Shown here in pieces: positions 1-9,336 of a stretch of DNA of 64,000 nucleotides (positions are counted from its first letter, which is position 1; every line of letters begins with the position of its first letter). The notes below the pieces were generated by a model. The model was not told the DNA's origin. It did not search any database and saw only the letters and a list, made by a program, of their open reading frames with translations. Position numbers and translations under genes: made by a program. Source of the DNA: Polaribacter sp. Q13 (GTDB lineage: Bacteria > Bacteroidota > Bacteroidia > Flavobacteriales > Flavobacteriaceae); the NCBI RefSeq assembly GCF_016858305.2, contig NZ_CP074436.1, forward strand, positions 144,001-208,000, written 5' to 3'.

Positions 1-51
1 TTCTTTTTAGAATGACAATCTATGTGTGAAAAAAGAATAAGAAAAATTAAC

Positions 52-96
52 TTAGTCTTGATTCTTGTATCTTTTAGCGAAACAGTCTTGAATCAT
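52..96. repeat. Degenerate intergenic repeat, copy 1
   Basis: A T-rich tract built on 'cttgattcttgtatctttt' followed by 'agcgaaacagtctt'. A related tract lies at 55543-55595 ('cttggttcttgattcta' followed by 'aagcgaagcggtcct'). It looks like a decayed copy of a repeated flavobacterial intergenic sequence. No coding potential is seen. The match is loose, so the assignment is tentative. Confidence 0.35.
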
Positions 97-111
97 TTTT
101 CTATATAAAAC

Positions 112-145
112 AAAAAACTCGAAGCTTAAAAGCTTCGAGTTTTTT
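112..145 (-). terminator. Intrinsic terminator after the nif3 operon
   Basis: A perfect 16-bp inverted repeat (arms 112-127 and 130-145, 2-nt loop) whose outer bases are A6 and T6. It lies 20 bp beyond the stop codon of the minus-strand gene ending at 166, so it probably ends that operon. By symmetry it can work in both directions. Confidence 0.85.
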
Positions 146-165
146 ATAAATTATGTGTAGAAATA

Positions 166-939
166 TTAAGAAAAGAATTTTTCCATTTTTAATTTTTCTT
201 CTTCCGCTAAGGCAGCATCAACCAAAATACGACCACTATGCTCATCGATAGTAATTTTCTTTCTATTTGCTATTTCTAATTGGACCTGAGGAGGAATAGT
301 AAAGTAAGAACCTCCAGAAGCTCCACGCTCTATAGCAACAACTGCTAAACCGTTTTTAACTTTAGTTCTAATTCTAGTATAAGCAGAAAATAAGTGTGCA
401 TCTAAAGTTTGAGAAAACTCATCAGATTTTTTAGCTAATAATTCTTCTTCATTTTGAGTCTCTTTTAAGATAGCATCTAATTCTGCTTTTTTATGACCTA
501 AATGTTTTTCTTGTTTCGCTAATTTTTCTTTAGTAGCATCAATTACTTCATTTTTCTGAGCAATTTTTGCTTTGTATTCAATAATTCTTTTTTCAGCTAA
601 TTGAATTTCTAAATCTTGATATTCAATTTCTTTAGATAAAGAATCGAATTCTCTGTTATTTCTAACTTTCTTTTGCTGCTCATCATACTTTTTCATTAAC
701 CCATTAGACTCTTCAATAGCTAATTTTTTGTTGTTAATGTCCGTTTCTAAGTTTGCTGCATCTTGATTTAAGTTAGCAATACGCGTGTTTAATCCGGCAA
801 CTTCATCTTCTAAATCTTCAACTTCTAAAGGTAGTTCACCTCTAACGTTTCTAATTTCGTCAATTCTAGAGTCGATTAATTGTAAATCGTATAAAGCTCT
901 TAATTTTTCTTCAACCGAAATTTCTTTCTTCTTTGCCAT
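166..939 (-). CDS. Coiled-coil protein with degenerate C4 zinc-ribbon fold (COG1579-like)
   Basis: A 257-aa cytoplasmic protein. Residues ~10-185 are a long charged coiled coil (repeated E/K/L/N heptads). Residues ~200-250 align with the zinc-ribbon end of the COG1579/DUF164 family, including the conserved 'IPPQ' and 'HSGRILVD' segments. In the usual family the ribbon carries two CxxC pairs. Here these positions read 'RGASGGS' and 'DEHSG', so no zinc-binding cysteine remains; I recall the same loss in flavobacterial homologues. The function is unknown; a nucleic-acid or adaptor role has been suggested for relatives. The gene starts 2 bp after nif3 ends, so the two are one operon, a pairing I recall in other Bacteroidota. 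Confidence 0.8.
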   Translation of the reverse strand: MAKKKEISVEEKLRALYDLQLIDSRIDEIRNVRGELPLEVEDLEDEVAGLNTRIANLNQDAANLETDINNKKLAIEESNGLMKKYDEQQKKVRNNREFDSLSKEIEYQDLEIQLAEKRIIEYKAKIAQKNEVIDATKEKLAKQEKHLGHKKAELDAILKETQNEEELLAKKSDEFSQTLDAHLFSAYTRIRTKVKNGLAVVAIERGASGGSYFTIPPQVQLEIANRKKITIDEHSGRILVDAALAEEEKLKMEKFFS

Positions 940-941
940 GT

Positions 942-2036
942 TTATATATAATATATAGGATTTGTACTTTCTTCTGATAAAATGACTGCAAAATTACTAA
1001 ATTTTTTCGTAAGATAGTCTACCAAAAGGTTTTTTGTAAACTGTTCACTCTCATAATGTCCAATATCTGCCAAAAGAATCTTGTTTTCGGCTTTAAAAAA
1101 CTCATGATATTTAAAGTCTGCACTCACATATGCATCTGCTCCGGCTCTTTTTGCGTTTGAAATGGCAAAACTACCAGATCCGCCTAAAACAGCTATTTTT
1201 TTTATTTTTTTATTGATTAAATTAGAATGACGCACACAATCTGTTTTCATTGTGGCTTTTAAATATAAAAGAAAGTCGGTTTCATCCATCTCCGATGGAA
1301 GTTCTCCAATCATTCCCATTCCAGTATTTTGATGCACATTTTCTGTGATAACTAATTCATAAGCAACCTCTTCATACGGATGATTGTCTTGCAATGCTTT
1401 TAAAACTGCAGCTTCATATTTACTTTCAAAAACTACAGAAATTTGAGTTTCATTTTCAGTATGATTTTTTCCTTTTTCTCCTAAAGTCTGATTAGAATTT
1501 TCATTACCTCTAAAAGTACTTTTTCCAAAAGAACTAAAAGAACTATTATCATAATTACCTATACTTCCAGCGCCAGCTTTAAAAAGAGAATCTCTTAGAG
1601 CATCTGCATTTGCAGTAGGAGTGTAGGTAGTTAGTTTTTTGATAATCCCTTTTTTCGGAATTAAAATGCTAGTATTTTCTAAGCCTAAAACTTCACACAT
1701 TTTTGCTGAAACTCCATTTTTAGAATTATCTAAAGCTGTGTGGGTAGCATAAATGGCAATGTCATTTTTTATTGCTTTTAAAACGACACGTTCTACATAC
1801 GAATTTCCGTTTAGTTTTTTTAAACCGCCAAAAATAATAGGATGAAAGCTCACAATTAAATTACACTTTTTAGCAATTGCTTCATCTACTGTTTTTTCTA
1901 AAGTATCTAAAGTAACTAAAATATTGGTAACTTTTGTTTGATAATTACCAATTAATAACCCAACATTATCAAAATCTTCAGCGTAATTTAAAGGAGCTAA
2001 TTCTTCTAAATAATTTGTGATGTCTTTTATGGTCAT
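942..2036 (-). CDS. Nif3-like dinuclear metal centre protein
   Basis: A 364-aa NIF3/YbgI (DUF34) family protein, a toroidal hexamer with a two-metal centre. Visible marks are 'DFDNVGLLIG' (~20-30), 'SFHPIIFGGLK' (~64-74, metal ligand H), 'THTALDNS' (~98-105, H and D ligands) and the C-terminal 'IGHYESE' (~325-331, H and E ligands). The middle (~120-260) carries the PII-like insertion found in the long bacterial form. The family's biochemical role is unsettled; GTP cyclohydrolase-like and metal-chaperone roles have been proposed. It is cotranscribed with the coiled-coil gene immediately downstream and diverges from lpxK. Confidence 0.9.
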   Translation of the reverse strand: MTIKDITNYLEELAPLNYAEDFDNVGLLIGNYQTKVTNILVTLDTLEKTVDEAIAKKCNLIVSFHPIIFGGLKKLNGNSYVERVVLKAIKNDIAIYATHTALDNSKNGVSAKMCEVLGLENTSILIPKKGIIKKLTTYTPTANADALRDSLFKAGAGSIGNYDNSSFSSFGKSTFRGNENSNQTLGEKGKNHTENETQISVVFESKYEAAVLKALQDNHPYEEVAYELVITENVHQNTGMGMIGELPSEMDETDFLLYLKATMKTDCVRHSNLINKKIKKIAVLGGSGSFAISNAKRAGADAYVSADFKYHEFFKAENKILLADIGHYESEQFTKNLLVDYLTKKFSNFAVILSEESTNPIYYI

Positions 2037-2279
2037 AAATCAATATTGTATGAAAAATCAAAGTTAACATTTTCCTTTCAGCATTCCATAGAAATGAGCT
2101 GCTTTTTGGATGCGATTTTCTTTAATTATCATAATTAATTAGGTGATATTGAATTGAAAGTTGTTAAAATGGAATTATTAAATTCCTTGCACAATAATTT
2201 TATAAATAATTTGTGTAAATATTTGAAATTGGTGACTTTTTCTTTTTTTAATGCGTTGAACCTGCTTATTTTCGTATCA

Positions 2280-3293
2280 ATGAAATTTCTAAGATTTTTA
2301 TTATTTCCGTTTGCCATTATTTATGATGTGGTTACAAGCATTCGTAACTTCTTTTTTGAAGTAGGGGTTTTTAAACAAACTTCGTTTAAGATTCCAGTAA
2401 TTGTTGTTGGTAATTTAAGCGTTGGAGGTACGGGGAAAACACCACAAATAGAATATTTAATTCGCTTATTAAAAGTGTCTTTTAAAACAGCTGTTTTAAG
2501 TAGAGGGTATAAACGTAAAACAGAAGGATTTGTGTTGCTAAATAGTACGCATTCTGCAGAAGATGTTGGAGATGAACCTTTACAGTACTTTAAAAAGTTT
2601 AGTGCTATTAATGTAGCTGTAGATGCAAACAGGGCTGAAGGAATTATCAGATTAATTAATGAGAATTCTCCTGAGGTTATTTTATTAGATGATGCTTATC
2701 AGCATAGAAAAGTAAAAGGTAGTTTTTATATTTTGTTAACTAAATTTGATGATTTATTTACAGATGATTTTTTATTACCAACAGGAAATTTAAGAGAAAG
2801 TAGAAGTGGCGCAAAACGAGCAGATGTTATTTTAGTAACAAAATGCCCAATAAACTTATCTGAATCTTCTAAAAATAAAGTAGAAGAGAAGTTAAAGAAA
2901 TTCCATAAAAAGGTGTTTTTTACAACGATTTCTTATGATGATAAAACGGCAGGATCTGAATCTGTTTTGGTTGATGATTTAAAAAATTACGAGATTTTAT
3001 TAATTACTGGAATTGCAAATCCAACACCGCTTTTATCTTTTTTAAATGAAAAGAAAGTGAATTTTAAACATTTAAAATTCCCAGATCATCATCATTTTAC
3101 AGAGCATGAAATAGTTACGATTAAAGAGGAATACGCTGATTTAAAATCTTCTAAAAAACTTATTTTAACTACAGAAAAAGATTATGTTCGTTTAGAAAAT
3201 AGGGTGGAAGCACTTTCTTTTTTAGGAATACGAACTTCTTTTTTAGAGCAGCAAGAAGAGTTTAATACTATTATAAAAAGTCATATAAAATAA
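2280..3293 (+). CDS. lpxK: Tetraacyldisaccharide 4'-kinase
   Basis: A 337-aa inner-membrane enzyme that phosphorylates the 4' position of the lipid A disaccharide precursor. The protein starts 'MKFLRFLLFPFAIIYDVVTS', the usual LpxK membrane-anchoring helix. The P-loop 'GNLSVGGTGKTPQ' is at ~44-56, and 'SRGYKRKT' and 'DDAYQHRKV' follow. The reading frame is open upstream to 2154, but those 42 extra residues are not typical of LpxK and would place a second hydrophobic stretch before the anchor, so ATG 2280 is preferred. It stands alone and is followed directly by a strong terminator. Confidence 0.93.
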   Translation: MKFLRFLLFPFAIIYDVVTSIRNFFFEVGVFKQTSFKIPVIVVGNLSVGGTGKTPQIEYLIRLLKVSFKTAVLSRGYKRKTEGFVLLNSTHSAEDVGDEPLQYFKKFSAINVAVDANRAEGIIRLINENSPEVILLDDAYQHRKVKGSFYILLTKFDDLFTDDFLLPTGNLRESRSGAKRADVILVTKCPINLSESSKNKVEEKLKKFHKKVFFTTISYDDKTAGSESVLVDDLKNYEILLITGIANPTPLLSFLNEKKVNFKHLKFPDHHHFTEHEIVTIKEEYADLKSSKKLILTTEKDYVRLENRVEALSFLGIRTSFLEQQEEFNTIIKSHIK

Positions 3294-3327
3294 AACCAGC
3301 GTTGTTAGGACGCTGGTTTCTTTTTTT
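3293..3327 (+). terminator. Intrinsic terminator of lpxK
   Basis: A 9-bp perfect stem (3293-3301 with 3311-3319) and a 9-nt loop, followed by C and seven T. It begins at the last base of the lpxK stop codon. Confidence 0.9.
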
Positions 3328-3422
3328 GATTTTTGTTAGAAGTATCTTTTTAAGATCCCTCATTTATATGACACGATTCTTTGGGATAAGTCACATTGTA
3401 GTTTTTTATAGTTTATAATCTA

Positions 3423-3467
3423 TAAAACAATAAGACCTCAGTTATAAGGAATAGCTGAGGTCTTATT
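3423..3467 (-). terminator. Intrinsic terminator of yebC
   Basis: A 13-bp perfect inverted repeat, 3429-3441 with 3455-3467. Read on the minus strand the second arm runs into a T-rich tract. It lies 50 bp past the yebC stop codon. Confidence 0.8.
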
Positions 3468-3517
3468 AGTTTATAATAATTTAGTTGTAATTAACGTCTT
3501 GTGGTAACTCCCAAAAA

Positions 3518-4234
3518 TTACATTTCCATAGAATGATATACATGTTGTACATCATCATCTTCTTCTAGTTTTTCTAAAAGTTTTTCTACATCAGCTTGCT
3601 GCTCTTCGTTTAATTTTGTGGTTGTAGTTGGTATTCTTTCAAAGCCAGAAGATAATATTTCTATATTATTTTCTTCAAAGTAAGTTTGTAATGCTCCAAA
3701 TTGTTCAAAAGGAGCATAAATAATTACCCCTTCTTCATCATCAAAAACTTCTTCAACTTCAAAATCGATTAACTCTAATTCTAATTCTTCCATATCCATA
3801 GTAATGTCTTCCTTTTTTAAGGTAAAATTACACGTATGGTCAAACATAAAAACTACAGAACCAGAAGTTCCTAAATTTCCGTCACATTTATTAAAACAAG
3901 CTCTAACATTTGCTACTGTTCTGTTGTTATTGTCTGTTGCTGTTTCTAAAAGTAGTGCAATTCCGTGTGGCGCATAGCCTTCAAAAAGAACTTCTTTATA
4001 GTTAGCCGTATCTTTGTCTGTTGCTTTTTTTATAGCACGTTCAACATTTTCTTTTGGCATGTTGGCAGCTTTTGCATTCTGTATCACAGCACGCAAACGA
4101 GAGTTTGTTTCAGGGTTTGGTCCACCTTCTTTTACTGCCATCACAATATCTTTACCTATTCTGGTAAAAGTTTTTGCCATTGCCGACCAACGTTTCATTT
4201 TTCTTGCTTTCCTGAACTCAAATGCTCTACCCAT
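3518..4234 (-). CDS. yebC: YebC/PmpR family translation/transcription factor
   Basis: A 238-aa cytoplasmic protein of the YebC/TACO1 family. The N-terminus 'MGRAFEFRKARKMKRWSAMA' is followed by 'RIGKDIVMAVKEGGPNPE' and 'AANMPKENVERAIKKA', which are family hallmarks. The C-terminal acidic domains ('FEVEEVFDDEEGVIIYAP', 'LEKLEEDDDVQHVYHSME') are also typical. Members have been described as transcriptional regulators and more recently as ribosome factors that relieve stalling at proline tracts. Monocistronic, with its own terminator. Full family length. Confidence 0.93.
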   Translation of the reverse strand: MGRAFEFRKARKMKRWSAMAKTFTRIGKDIVMAVKEGGPNPETNSRLRAVIQNAKAANMPKENVERAIKKATDKDTANYKEVLFEGYAPHGIALLLETATDNNNRTVANVRACFNKCDGNLGTSGSVVFMFDHTCNFTLKKEDITMDMEELELELIDFEVEEVFDDEEGVIIYAPFEQFGALQTYFEENNIEILSSGFERIPTTTTKLNEEQQADVEKLLEKLEEDDDVQHVYHSMEM

Positions 4235-4383
4235 TTCTAATGATTGTTTTTAAAAATTATAAATACAAATGTAAAAATTAGCTAGTTGATTCACAATTTT
4301 TTAAACAAGGATTTTTTAGAAATACTCTTATTTGTAGGTATATTTCTTTATAATTTTAATGTTCAACCTTATATATAAAAATT

Positions 4384-4799
4384 ATGAAAAAAATTACGCA
4401 ATTAATTTTAACTTTTTGCTTATTTAACTTGCTTGGCTAAGTGAAATTAACGTATTCAGGCGAAGAATATTTTGATGATTTAATAGGTCAGAATAATAAA
4501 TTTATAAACAAGTTAATTGGTTCTTTTGAAGAATCAGGTTACAGAACAACTTCTTATTATTGTGAAGAAACTGCAAGTGTAAGAGAGTTTGTTTTTATAG
4601 GTAACTTCTTCAATTTTAAAGATGGATGATGCTCGTTTTACTTTAAAGAATATTTAACTATTTAATGTTTTAGGAAAAAAAGAGTTTTCATTAACAAAAG
4701 ATGAAATACATATAGAGTATTTAGTGAATGGAGTTTATCTTCTAAAAATAGAATCAGAAAAAGGTAATATTGCAACCAAAAGGAATTGTAAAAAAATAA
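4384..4799 (+). pseudogene. Decayed T9SS cargo gene (signal peptide and C-terminal sorting domain remnants)
   Basis: ATG 4384 opens a signal-peptide-like 'MKKITQLILTFCLFNLLG', then an in-frame TAA (4438-4440). The same frame continues as 62 codons with protein-like composition ('YFDDLIGQNNKFINKLIG', 'EESGYRTTSYYCEETASV') to stops at 4627-4632. After a +1 shift, at 4664 the frame reads 'NVLGKKEFSLTKDEIHIEY' and 'LVNGVYLLKIESEKGNIATK', the beta-rich type A sorting domain that T9SS removes at export. A one-base insertion near 4784 hides the usual end 'KRIVKK' and stop at 4797-4799. At least one nonsense and two frameshift changes show the gene is dead. The central passenger domain is mostly lost, so its function cannot be told. 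Confidence 0.75.
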
Positions 4800-4821
4800 A
4801 AAGGAAAAGTATTTTATACGG

Positions 4822-4865
4822 AAAAAAAAGAGCCTTTAAGTACAAATACTTGAAGGCTCTTTTTA
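4822..4865. terminator. Bidirectional intrinsic terminator
   Basis: A long inverted repeat (about 18 bp per arm with one mismatch, centre near 4845) flanked by A-rich and T-rich ends. It lies 17 bp beyond the ackA stop codon on the minus strand and just after the dead T9SS gene on the plus strand. Confidence 0.85.
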
Positions 4866-4881
4866 TAAGATAAGTATATTA

Positions 4882-6066
4882 TCAATTTAAAAGATCATAC
4901 GTTTCTTTTGCAATTTCTAGTTCTTCATTAGTAGGAATCACTAAAATTTTAACTTTGCCTGTTTGTTTTTGAATTTCTCTAATTTCTTTAGAACGGATAT
5001 CGTTTTTAGAATCGTCTAAATCAATACCAAAAAAGTCTAAGTTTTCACAAGATAATCTTCGCATAAAGTTAGAGTTTTCTCCAATACCAGCTGTAAAAAT
5101 AATGGCATCTAAACCATTTAAAGCAGCCGTGTAAGCACCAATAAATTTCTTAATTCTATAACTGGCTAAATTTAAGGCGATTTGGCATTCTTCATTTCCG
5201 TTACCTGCTTTTTCTTCTATTTCTCTTAAATCAGAAAAACCAGTTAAACCTAACATTCCAGAATTTTTTTGTAAGATATCATTCACTTCATCTGCTGTTT
5301 TATTTAATTTTTTCATTAAAAAGAAAATAACAGAATGATCTATATCTCCAGATCTTGTTCCCATTATTAATCCATTTGTTGGAGAAAAACCCATTGAAGT
5401 ATCAATGCACTTTCCGTCTTTAACAGCAGCCATACTACAACCGTTGCCTAAATGGATGGTAATTATTTTTGATGATTTTCCGCCTAAATATTCTATTGCT
5501 TTTTCTGATACGTATTTATGACTAGTACCATGAAAACCGTAAGCTCTAACTTTGTTTTCTTTTAAATATTTAGTTGGTATTGCGTATTGAAAAGCCTCTT
5601 TAGGCATTGTTTGATGAAAAGCAGTATCAAAAACGACCGCTTGTTTTGCAGATGTAAAAATTGTTTCTGCAATTTCTATACCTGTTAAATTTGCAGGGTT
5701 GTGCAAAGGAGCTAAGCTAAATAAATCTTTAATATTAGATTTTACTTTTTCATCAACTTCTACAGTACCACTATATCTGCTTCCTCCATGTACAACTCTA
5801 TGACCAATTGCTTTTATTTCATCAACAGAAGAAATAACACCTATTTCTTTATCTAATAAAGCATCTGCTACTTTCTTTAAACCAATTTTATGGTTTAAAA
5901 TAGGGGTAACTTCAGAATGTTTTTCACCATCTTTTTCATGTGTAAAAATAGCATCTTGCATACCAATTCTTTCTACTAAACCAACACATTTTACTACTTG
6001 TGAAGGCATTTCTATTAATTGGTATTTTAAAGAAGAAGAACCTGCGTTTAAAATTAAAATATTCAT
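4882..6066 (-). CDS. ackA: Acetate kinase
   Basis: A 394-aa cytoplasmic kinase that converts acetyl phosphate and ADP to acetate and ATP. The ASKHA-fold marks are 'LILNAGSSSLKYQLIEM' at the N-terminus, 'HRVVHGGSRYSGT', 'FDTAFHQTMP', 'YGFHGTSHKYVS' (catalytic H and R region), 'IHLGNGCSMAAVKDGK', 'MGTRSGDIDHSV' and 'FTAGIGENS' near the end. Length is standard. It follows pta by 1 bp, so both are made from one message as a phosphotransacetylase-acetate kinase unit for acetate overflow or uptake. Confidence 0.97.
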   Translation of the reverse strand: MNILILNAGSSSLKYQLIEMPSQVVKCVGLVERIGMQDAIFTHEKDGEKHSEVTPILNHKIGLKKVADALLDKEIGVISSVDEIKAIGHRVVHGGSRYSGTVEVDEKVKSNIKDLFSLAPLHNPANLTGIEIAETIFTSAKQAVVFDTAFHQTMPKEAFQYAIPTKYLKENKVRAYGFHGTSHKYVSEKAIEYLGGKSSKIITIHLGNGCSMAAVKDGKCIDTSMGFSPTNGLIMGTRSGDIDHSVIFFLMKKLNKTADEVNDILQKNSGMLGLTGFSDLREIEEKAGNGNEECQIALNLASYRIKKFIGAYTAALNGLDAIIFTAGIGENSNFMRRLSCENLDFFGIDLDDSKNDIRSKEIREIQKQTGKVKILVIPTNEELEIAKETYDLLN

Positions 6067-6067
6067 A

Positions 6068-8161
6068 TTATCCTTGGTGTGCTTGTATTGCTGTTAATAA
6101 AACGGTGTTAAAAATATCTTCTACCGTACAACCTCTACTTAAGTCGTTTACCGGTTTATTTAAACCTTGTAACATTGGCCCAATTGCTAAAGCACCAGTT
6201 TCTCTTTGTATTGCTTTGTATGTATTGTTTCCTGTATTTAAGTCTGGAAAAATTAAAACAGATGCTTGTCCTGCTACTTCAGAGTCTGGCATTTTTGTTT
6301 TTGCCACAGACATATCTACTGCAGCATCATATTGTATTGGCCCTTCAATTTTTAATTCTGGATGTAGTTTTTTTACAATTTCTGTTGCTTTTCTTACCTT
6401 TTCTACTTCTTCTCCTTTTCCAGAGCTTCCAGAAGAATAAGATAACATGGCAATTTTTGCTTCAATTCCAAAAGCTTCTGCTGATTGTGCTGAAGAAATT
6501 GCAATTTCTGCTAATTGTTCAGCATTAGGGTTAGGGTTTACAGCACAATCTCCCATAACAGAAACTCTGTCTGATAAACACATAAAAAATACAGAGGATA
6601 CCACTGATACTCCGGGTTTTGTTTTAATTAATTGTAGTGATGGTTTTATAGTATGCATAGTTGTATGCACTGCACCAGAAACCATACCATCTGCCAAACC
6701 ATTCATAATCATTAAAGTTCCGTAATAAGAAACATCGCTTACTAAATCTTTAGCAATAGTTTCTGTCATACCTTTATGTTTACGAGCTTTGCACAACGTT
6801 TCTACAAAAGCGTCATTATGAATTGAGTCTTCTGGGTTTAGAATGTTTATTTTATCCAAATCTATTTGCAAACCAATTTGATCGCATTTAAACTGAATTG
6901 CATTTCTATCTCCTAATAACGTTAAATCTACAATATCTAATAATTGTAAACGAGCTGCAGCAGTAATAATTCTTTCATCATCTCCTTCTGGTAAAACAAT
7001 ATGTTTTTTATAAGCTCTTGCTTTTTGCAATAGATTATATTGAAACATACTAGGTGTTAGTTTAACAGAATGGTATGATGTAAGTGTATTGGTTAAGCCT
7101 TCTGCATTTACATACGTATCAAAAGTATCTAAAGATAATAATATCTTTTTGCTATGACTTGCGTAAATTTTCGATTTTACTGCCCCAATCTTATTTGTAA
7201 TACCAAAAGTACCTCCTTCAACAGAAATAATAGGCACTGTAGATTGTACCCCTTTAATTAATTTGGTAATTGATTCTTCTGGAATTAAAGAACCGGTTAA
7301 AATAATACCTGCAATTTTAGGATAATTGGTTGAAGCATTTGCTTGTAAAGCACCTAAAATAATGTCTGCTCTGTCTCCAGGGGTTACCACTAATGCATTT
7401 TCTCTTATTCTTGTTAAATAGTTACGGAGTTGCATTGCACCTGTACTGTAACTACCAATGGCGTTATCTAAAAATTGTTCTCCAAATAATACTTTACCTT
7501 CTAAAGCTAGTAAAACCTCTCTAACTGTTGGGTAGGCTAAGAAATCTATTCTAGGAATAACATTTATTTGTATATTTTCTGGAAAACTTTTTTCTAATTC
7601 TTTTTGAATATAGTCTACTTCATCAACTTCAATTTTGTTGGCAATAATACCAATAACATCAACCTCTTTTCTTACAAAAGATTTATAAGTAAGTTGCATT
7701 GTATTTACAAAATCTTTCTTTTTCTTACCATTTCCAGAACCTACTATTAAAGCAGGAATTCCTAAATTTTTGGCAATCATTAAATTTACGTCTAACTCTG
7801 TAAAACCACCTTCACCAGAAAAGTCTGTACCTTCTACCAAAACATAGTCGTATTTGGCTTCTAGTTTTTTATATTTTTTAATTACAGTATGAATTACATC
7901 ATCTGCTTTTCCTTCACTTAAAAGTTCTACAACTTCATTGTGCTTATAGGCATAACAATCTTCGTATTCGATATCTAAGTTGAAAAAATTAATAGCAGTA
8001 TTGGTATGGTCATCAAGTGTACTGTCTTTAACTTCGTTGATTATAGGTCTAAAATAACCTACTTTAGAAGATTTGGTTAACATCATTCTTAAAAGACCTA
8101 ATGATACCAAAGATTTACCACTGTCAGATTCTACTGCGGCAATATAAATAGCTTTACTCAT
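6068..8161 (-). CDS. pta: Phosphate acetyltransferase (long form)
   Basis: A 697-aa enzyme interconverting acetyl-CoA and acetyl phosphate. It is the three-domain class II form. An N-terminal P-loop domain of the BioD/CobQ type ('AVESDSGKSLVSLGLLRM', ~9-26) is followed by a DRTGG regulatory domain (~215-330). The catalytic PTA domain (~370-697) has 'IVLPEGDDERIITAAARL', 'GMVSGAVHTT', 'SGSSGKGEEVEKVRKAT' and 'IGPMLQGLNKPVNDLSRG'. It is the first gene of the pta-ackA operon; a 194-bp AT-rich gap separates it from the acyltransferase gene downstream of the carboxylase. Confidence 0.97.
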   Translation of the reverse strand: MSKAIYIAAVESDSGKSLVSLGLLRMMLTKSSKVGYFRPIINEVKDSTLDDHTNTAINFFNLDIEYEDCYAYKHNEVVELLSEGKADDVIHTVIKKYKKLEAKYDYVLVEGTDFSGEGGFTELDVNLMIAKNLGIPALIVGSGNGKKKKDFVNTMQLTYKSFVRKEVDVIGIIANKIEVDEVDYIQKELEKSFPENIQINVIPRIDFLAYPTVREVLLALEGKVLFGEQFLDNAIGSYSTGAMQLRNYLTRIRENALVVTPGDRADIILGALQANASTNYPKIAGIILTGSLIPEESITKLIKGVQSTVPIISVEGGTFGITNKIGAVKSKIYASHSKKILLSLDTFDTYVNAEGLTNTLTSYHSVKLTPSMFQYNLLQKARAYKKHIVLPEGDDERIITAAARLQLLDIVDLTLLGDRNAIQFKCDQIGLQIDLDKINILNPEDSIHNDAFVETLCKARKHKGMTETIAKDLVSDVSYYGTLMIMNGLADGMVSGAVHTTMHTIKPSLQLIKTKPGVSVVSSVFFMCLSDRVSVMGDCAVNPNPNAEQLAEIAISSAQSAEAFGIEAKIAMLSYSSGSSGKGEEVEKVRKATEIVKKLHPELKIEGPIQYDAAVDMSVAKTKMPDSEVAGQASVLIFPDLNTGNNTYKAIQRETGALAIGPMLQGLNKPVNDLSRGCTVEDIFNTVLLTAIQAHQG

Positions 8162-8355
8162 TTTTTAATTAATTGTTTTTACAAAAATATAATTTAGAGT
8201 GATTATTATTTATGATAATAGTCATTAAAAATTTACTAGAATTACTGGTTATAATGTGTTTTTTTTAATTGTTTGTTGAAAATATTATTTTTCTTGTAAA
8301 CAGCCATAAATATTATATAAATTTACAAAATGAGAAATTACGTTTAATTTATATT

Positions 8356-9333
8356 TTAGTTTAATTTATTCTTACTATTATTTCTTAATAGGTCTAAGTC
8401 TTTTTTAGATCCTAAGAACAAAACTCTACAAATTATATTTTGTTCAAATATTTTATAAAATAAACATGAAAAACCTATAATCATAGTAAAAGTTAGAATA
8501 ATATTAATGTTAAAATTATTTTTAAGGAATATATATATTGGTTGATGTAAAAACATTATTATCATTGATTTTCTTCCAATATATTTTAACTTTTTAGAAA
8601 TAAAATTGATATGTTGTAATTTTTTAGCAATAAAAATAATGAAAAGAATTGAGGCTGTAGATAAAATAAAACTAATAATAGGTATTCCGTAATTTGCAGT
8701 TTTCATATCGTACGCAATAGGAGTTTGGTAATAAATAATATATGCGGAAATAATGTTTAATACTAAAATAACTATTAAATTGATTGAGTATTTCTTTAGT
8801 TTAAATAAATAGCCTGTGTAAAAAAAAGGAATAGCAGCTAAAACTACATTAGCGTTCCAAGGAAGTTTAAAAACAGAATAAATCTCGGAATTTATATAAC
8901 TAGTTATATAAAATAAGAACACTATAAGTGCAAGAAGTTTTTTAGAATTTATTTTATGAACTAGTAAATTAAAAACTTGTTGGGTTAAAAAAAGACAAGT
9001 TATAAACCAAAATGCAATTAAGCCGTTGTTTAAAAGTTGTCCTCCATAAATTGGTTTTAAAATATATTTGAAAATATTAGTATCAACTGAATATGGGTAT
9101 TCAAAAGGATATAGGATAACTAAAAAAGTAAAATAAGGAAGTAATAAAGATATTGTTTTTTTTAAAAAATAGTCTTTTATACATTGTGATTTAAATAAAT
9201 AGCCTGAAATAAAAAAGAAAAGAGGCATGTGTACAAGAAAAATTAAATTTTGACTGTAACCCCCTGTAATATGCCCTAAAACAACAAGAATAATACCTAT
9301 TCCTTTTACAATATCAATCCAAGAATATTTCAT
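8356..9333 (-). CDS. Acyltransferase 3 family membrane protein
   Basis: A 325-aa integral membrane protein with about ten hydrophobic helices. The N-terminal 'IDIVKGIGIILVVLGH' (catalytic H ~21) and 'FLVHMPLFFFISGYLF' are the standard Acyl_transf_3 (OafA/NodX) motifs. Such enzymes O-acetylate sugars of polysaccharide, lipopolysaccharide or peptidoglycan at the inner membrane. The substrate cannot be read from the sequence. It starts 3 bp after the carboxylase gene ends, so it is cotranscribed, although the two functions have no clear link. Base composition is even more AT-rich than the neighbours, which may point to acquisition. Confidence 0.85.
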   Translation of the reverse strand: MKYSWIDIVKGIGIILVVLGHITGGYSQNLIFLVHMPLFFFISGYLFKSQCIKDYFLKKTISLLLPYFTFLVILYPFEYPYSVDTNIFKYILKPIYGGQLLNNGLIAFWFITCLFLTQQVFNLLVHKINSKKLLALIVFLFYITSYINSEIYSVFKLPWNANVVLAAIPFFYTGYLFKLKKYSINLIVILVLNIISAYIIYYQTPIAYDMKTANYGIPIISFILSTASILFIIFIAKKLQHINFISKKLKYIGRKSMIIMFLHQPIYIFLKNNFNINIILTFTMIIGFSCLFYKIFEQNIICRVLFLGSKKDLDLLRNNSKNKLN

Positions 9334-9336
9334 TTT

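Noticed and set aside
2154..2279. Longer LpxK starting at 2154
   Set aside because: LpxK proteins begin at the MKFLRFLL-type anchor helix; the extra 42 residues have no family match that I know.
4441..4629. 62-codon GTG-start frame as an independent gene
   Set aside because: It is in the same frame as the signal peptide at 4384 and is interrupted by a stop, and a shifted sorting domain follows; it is better read as part of one dead gene.
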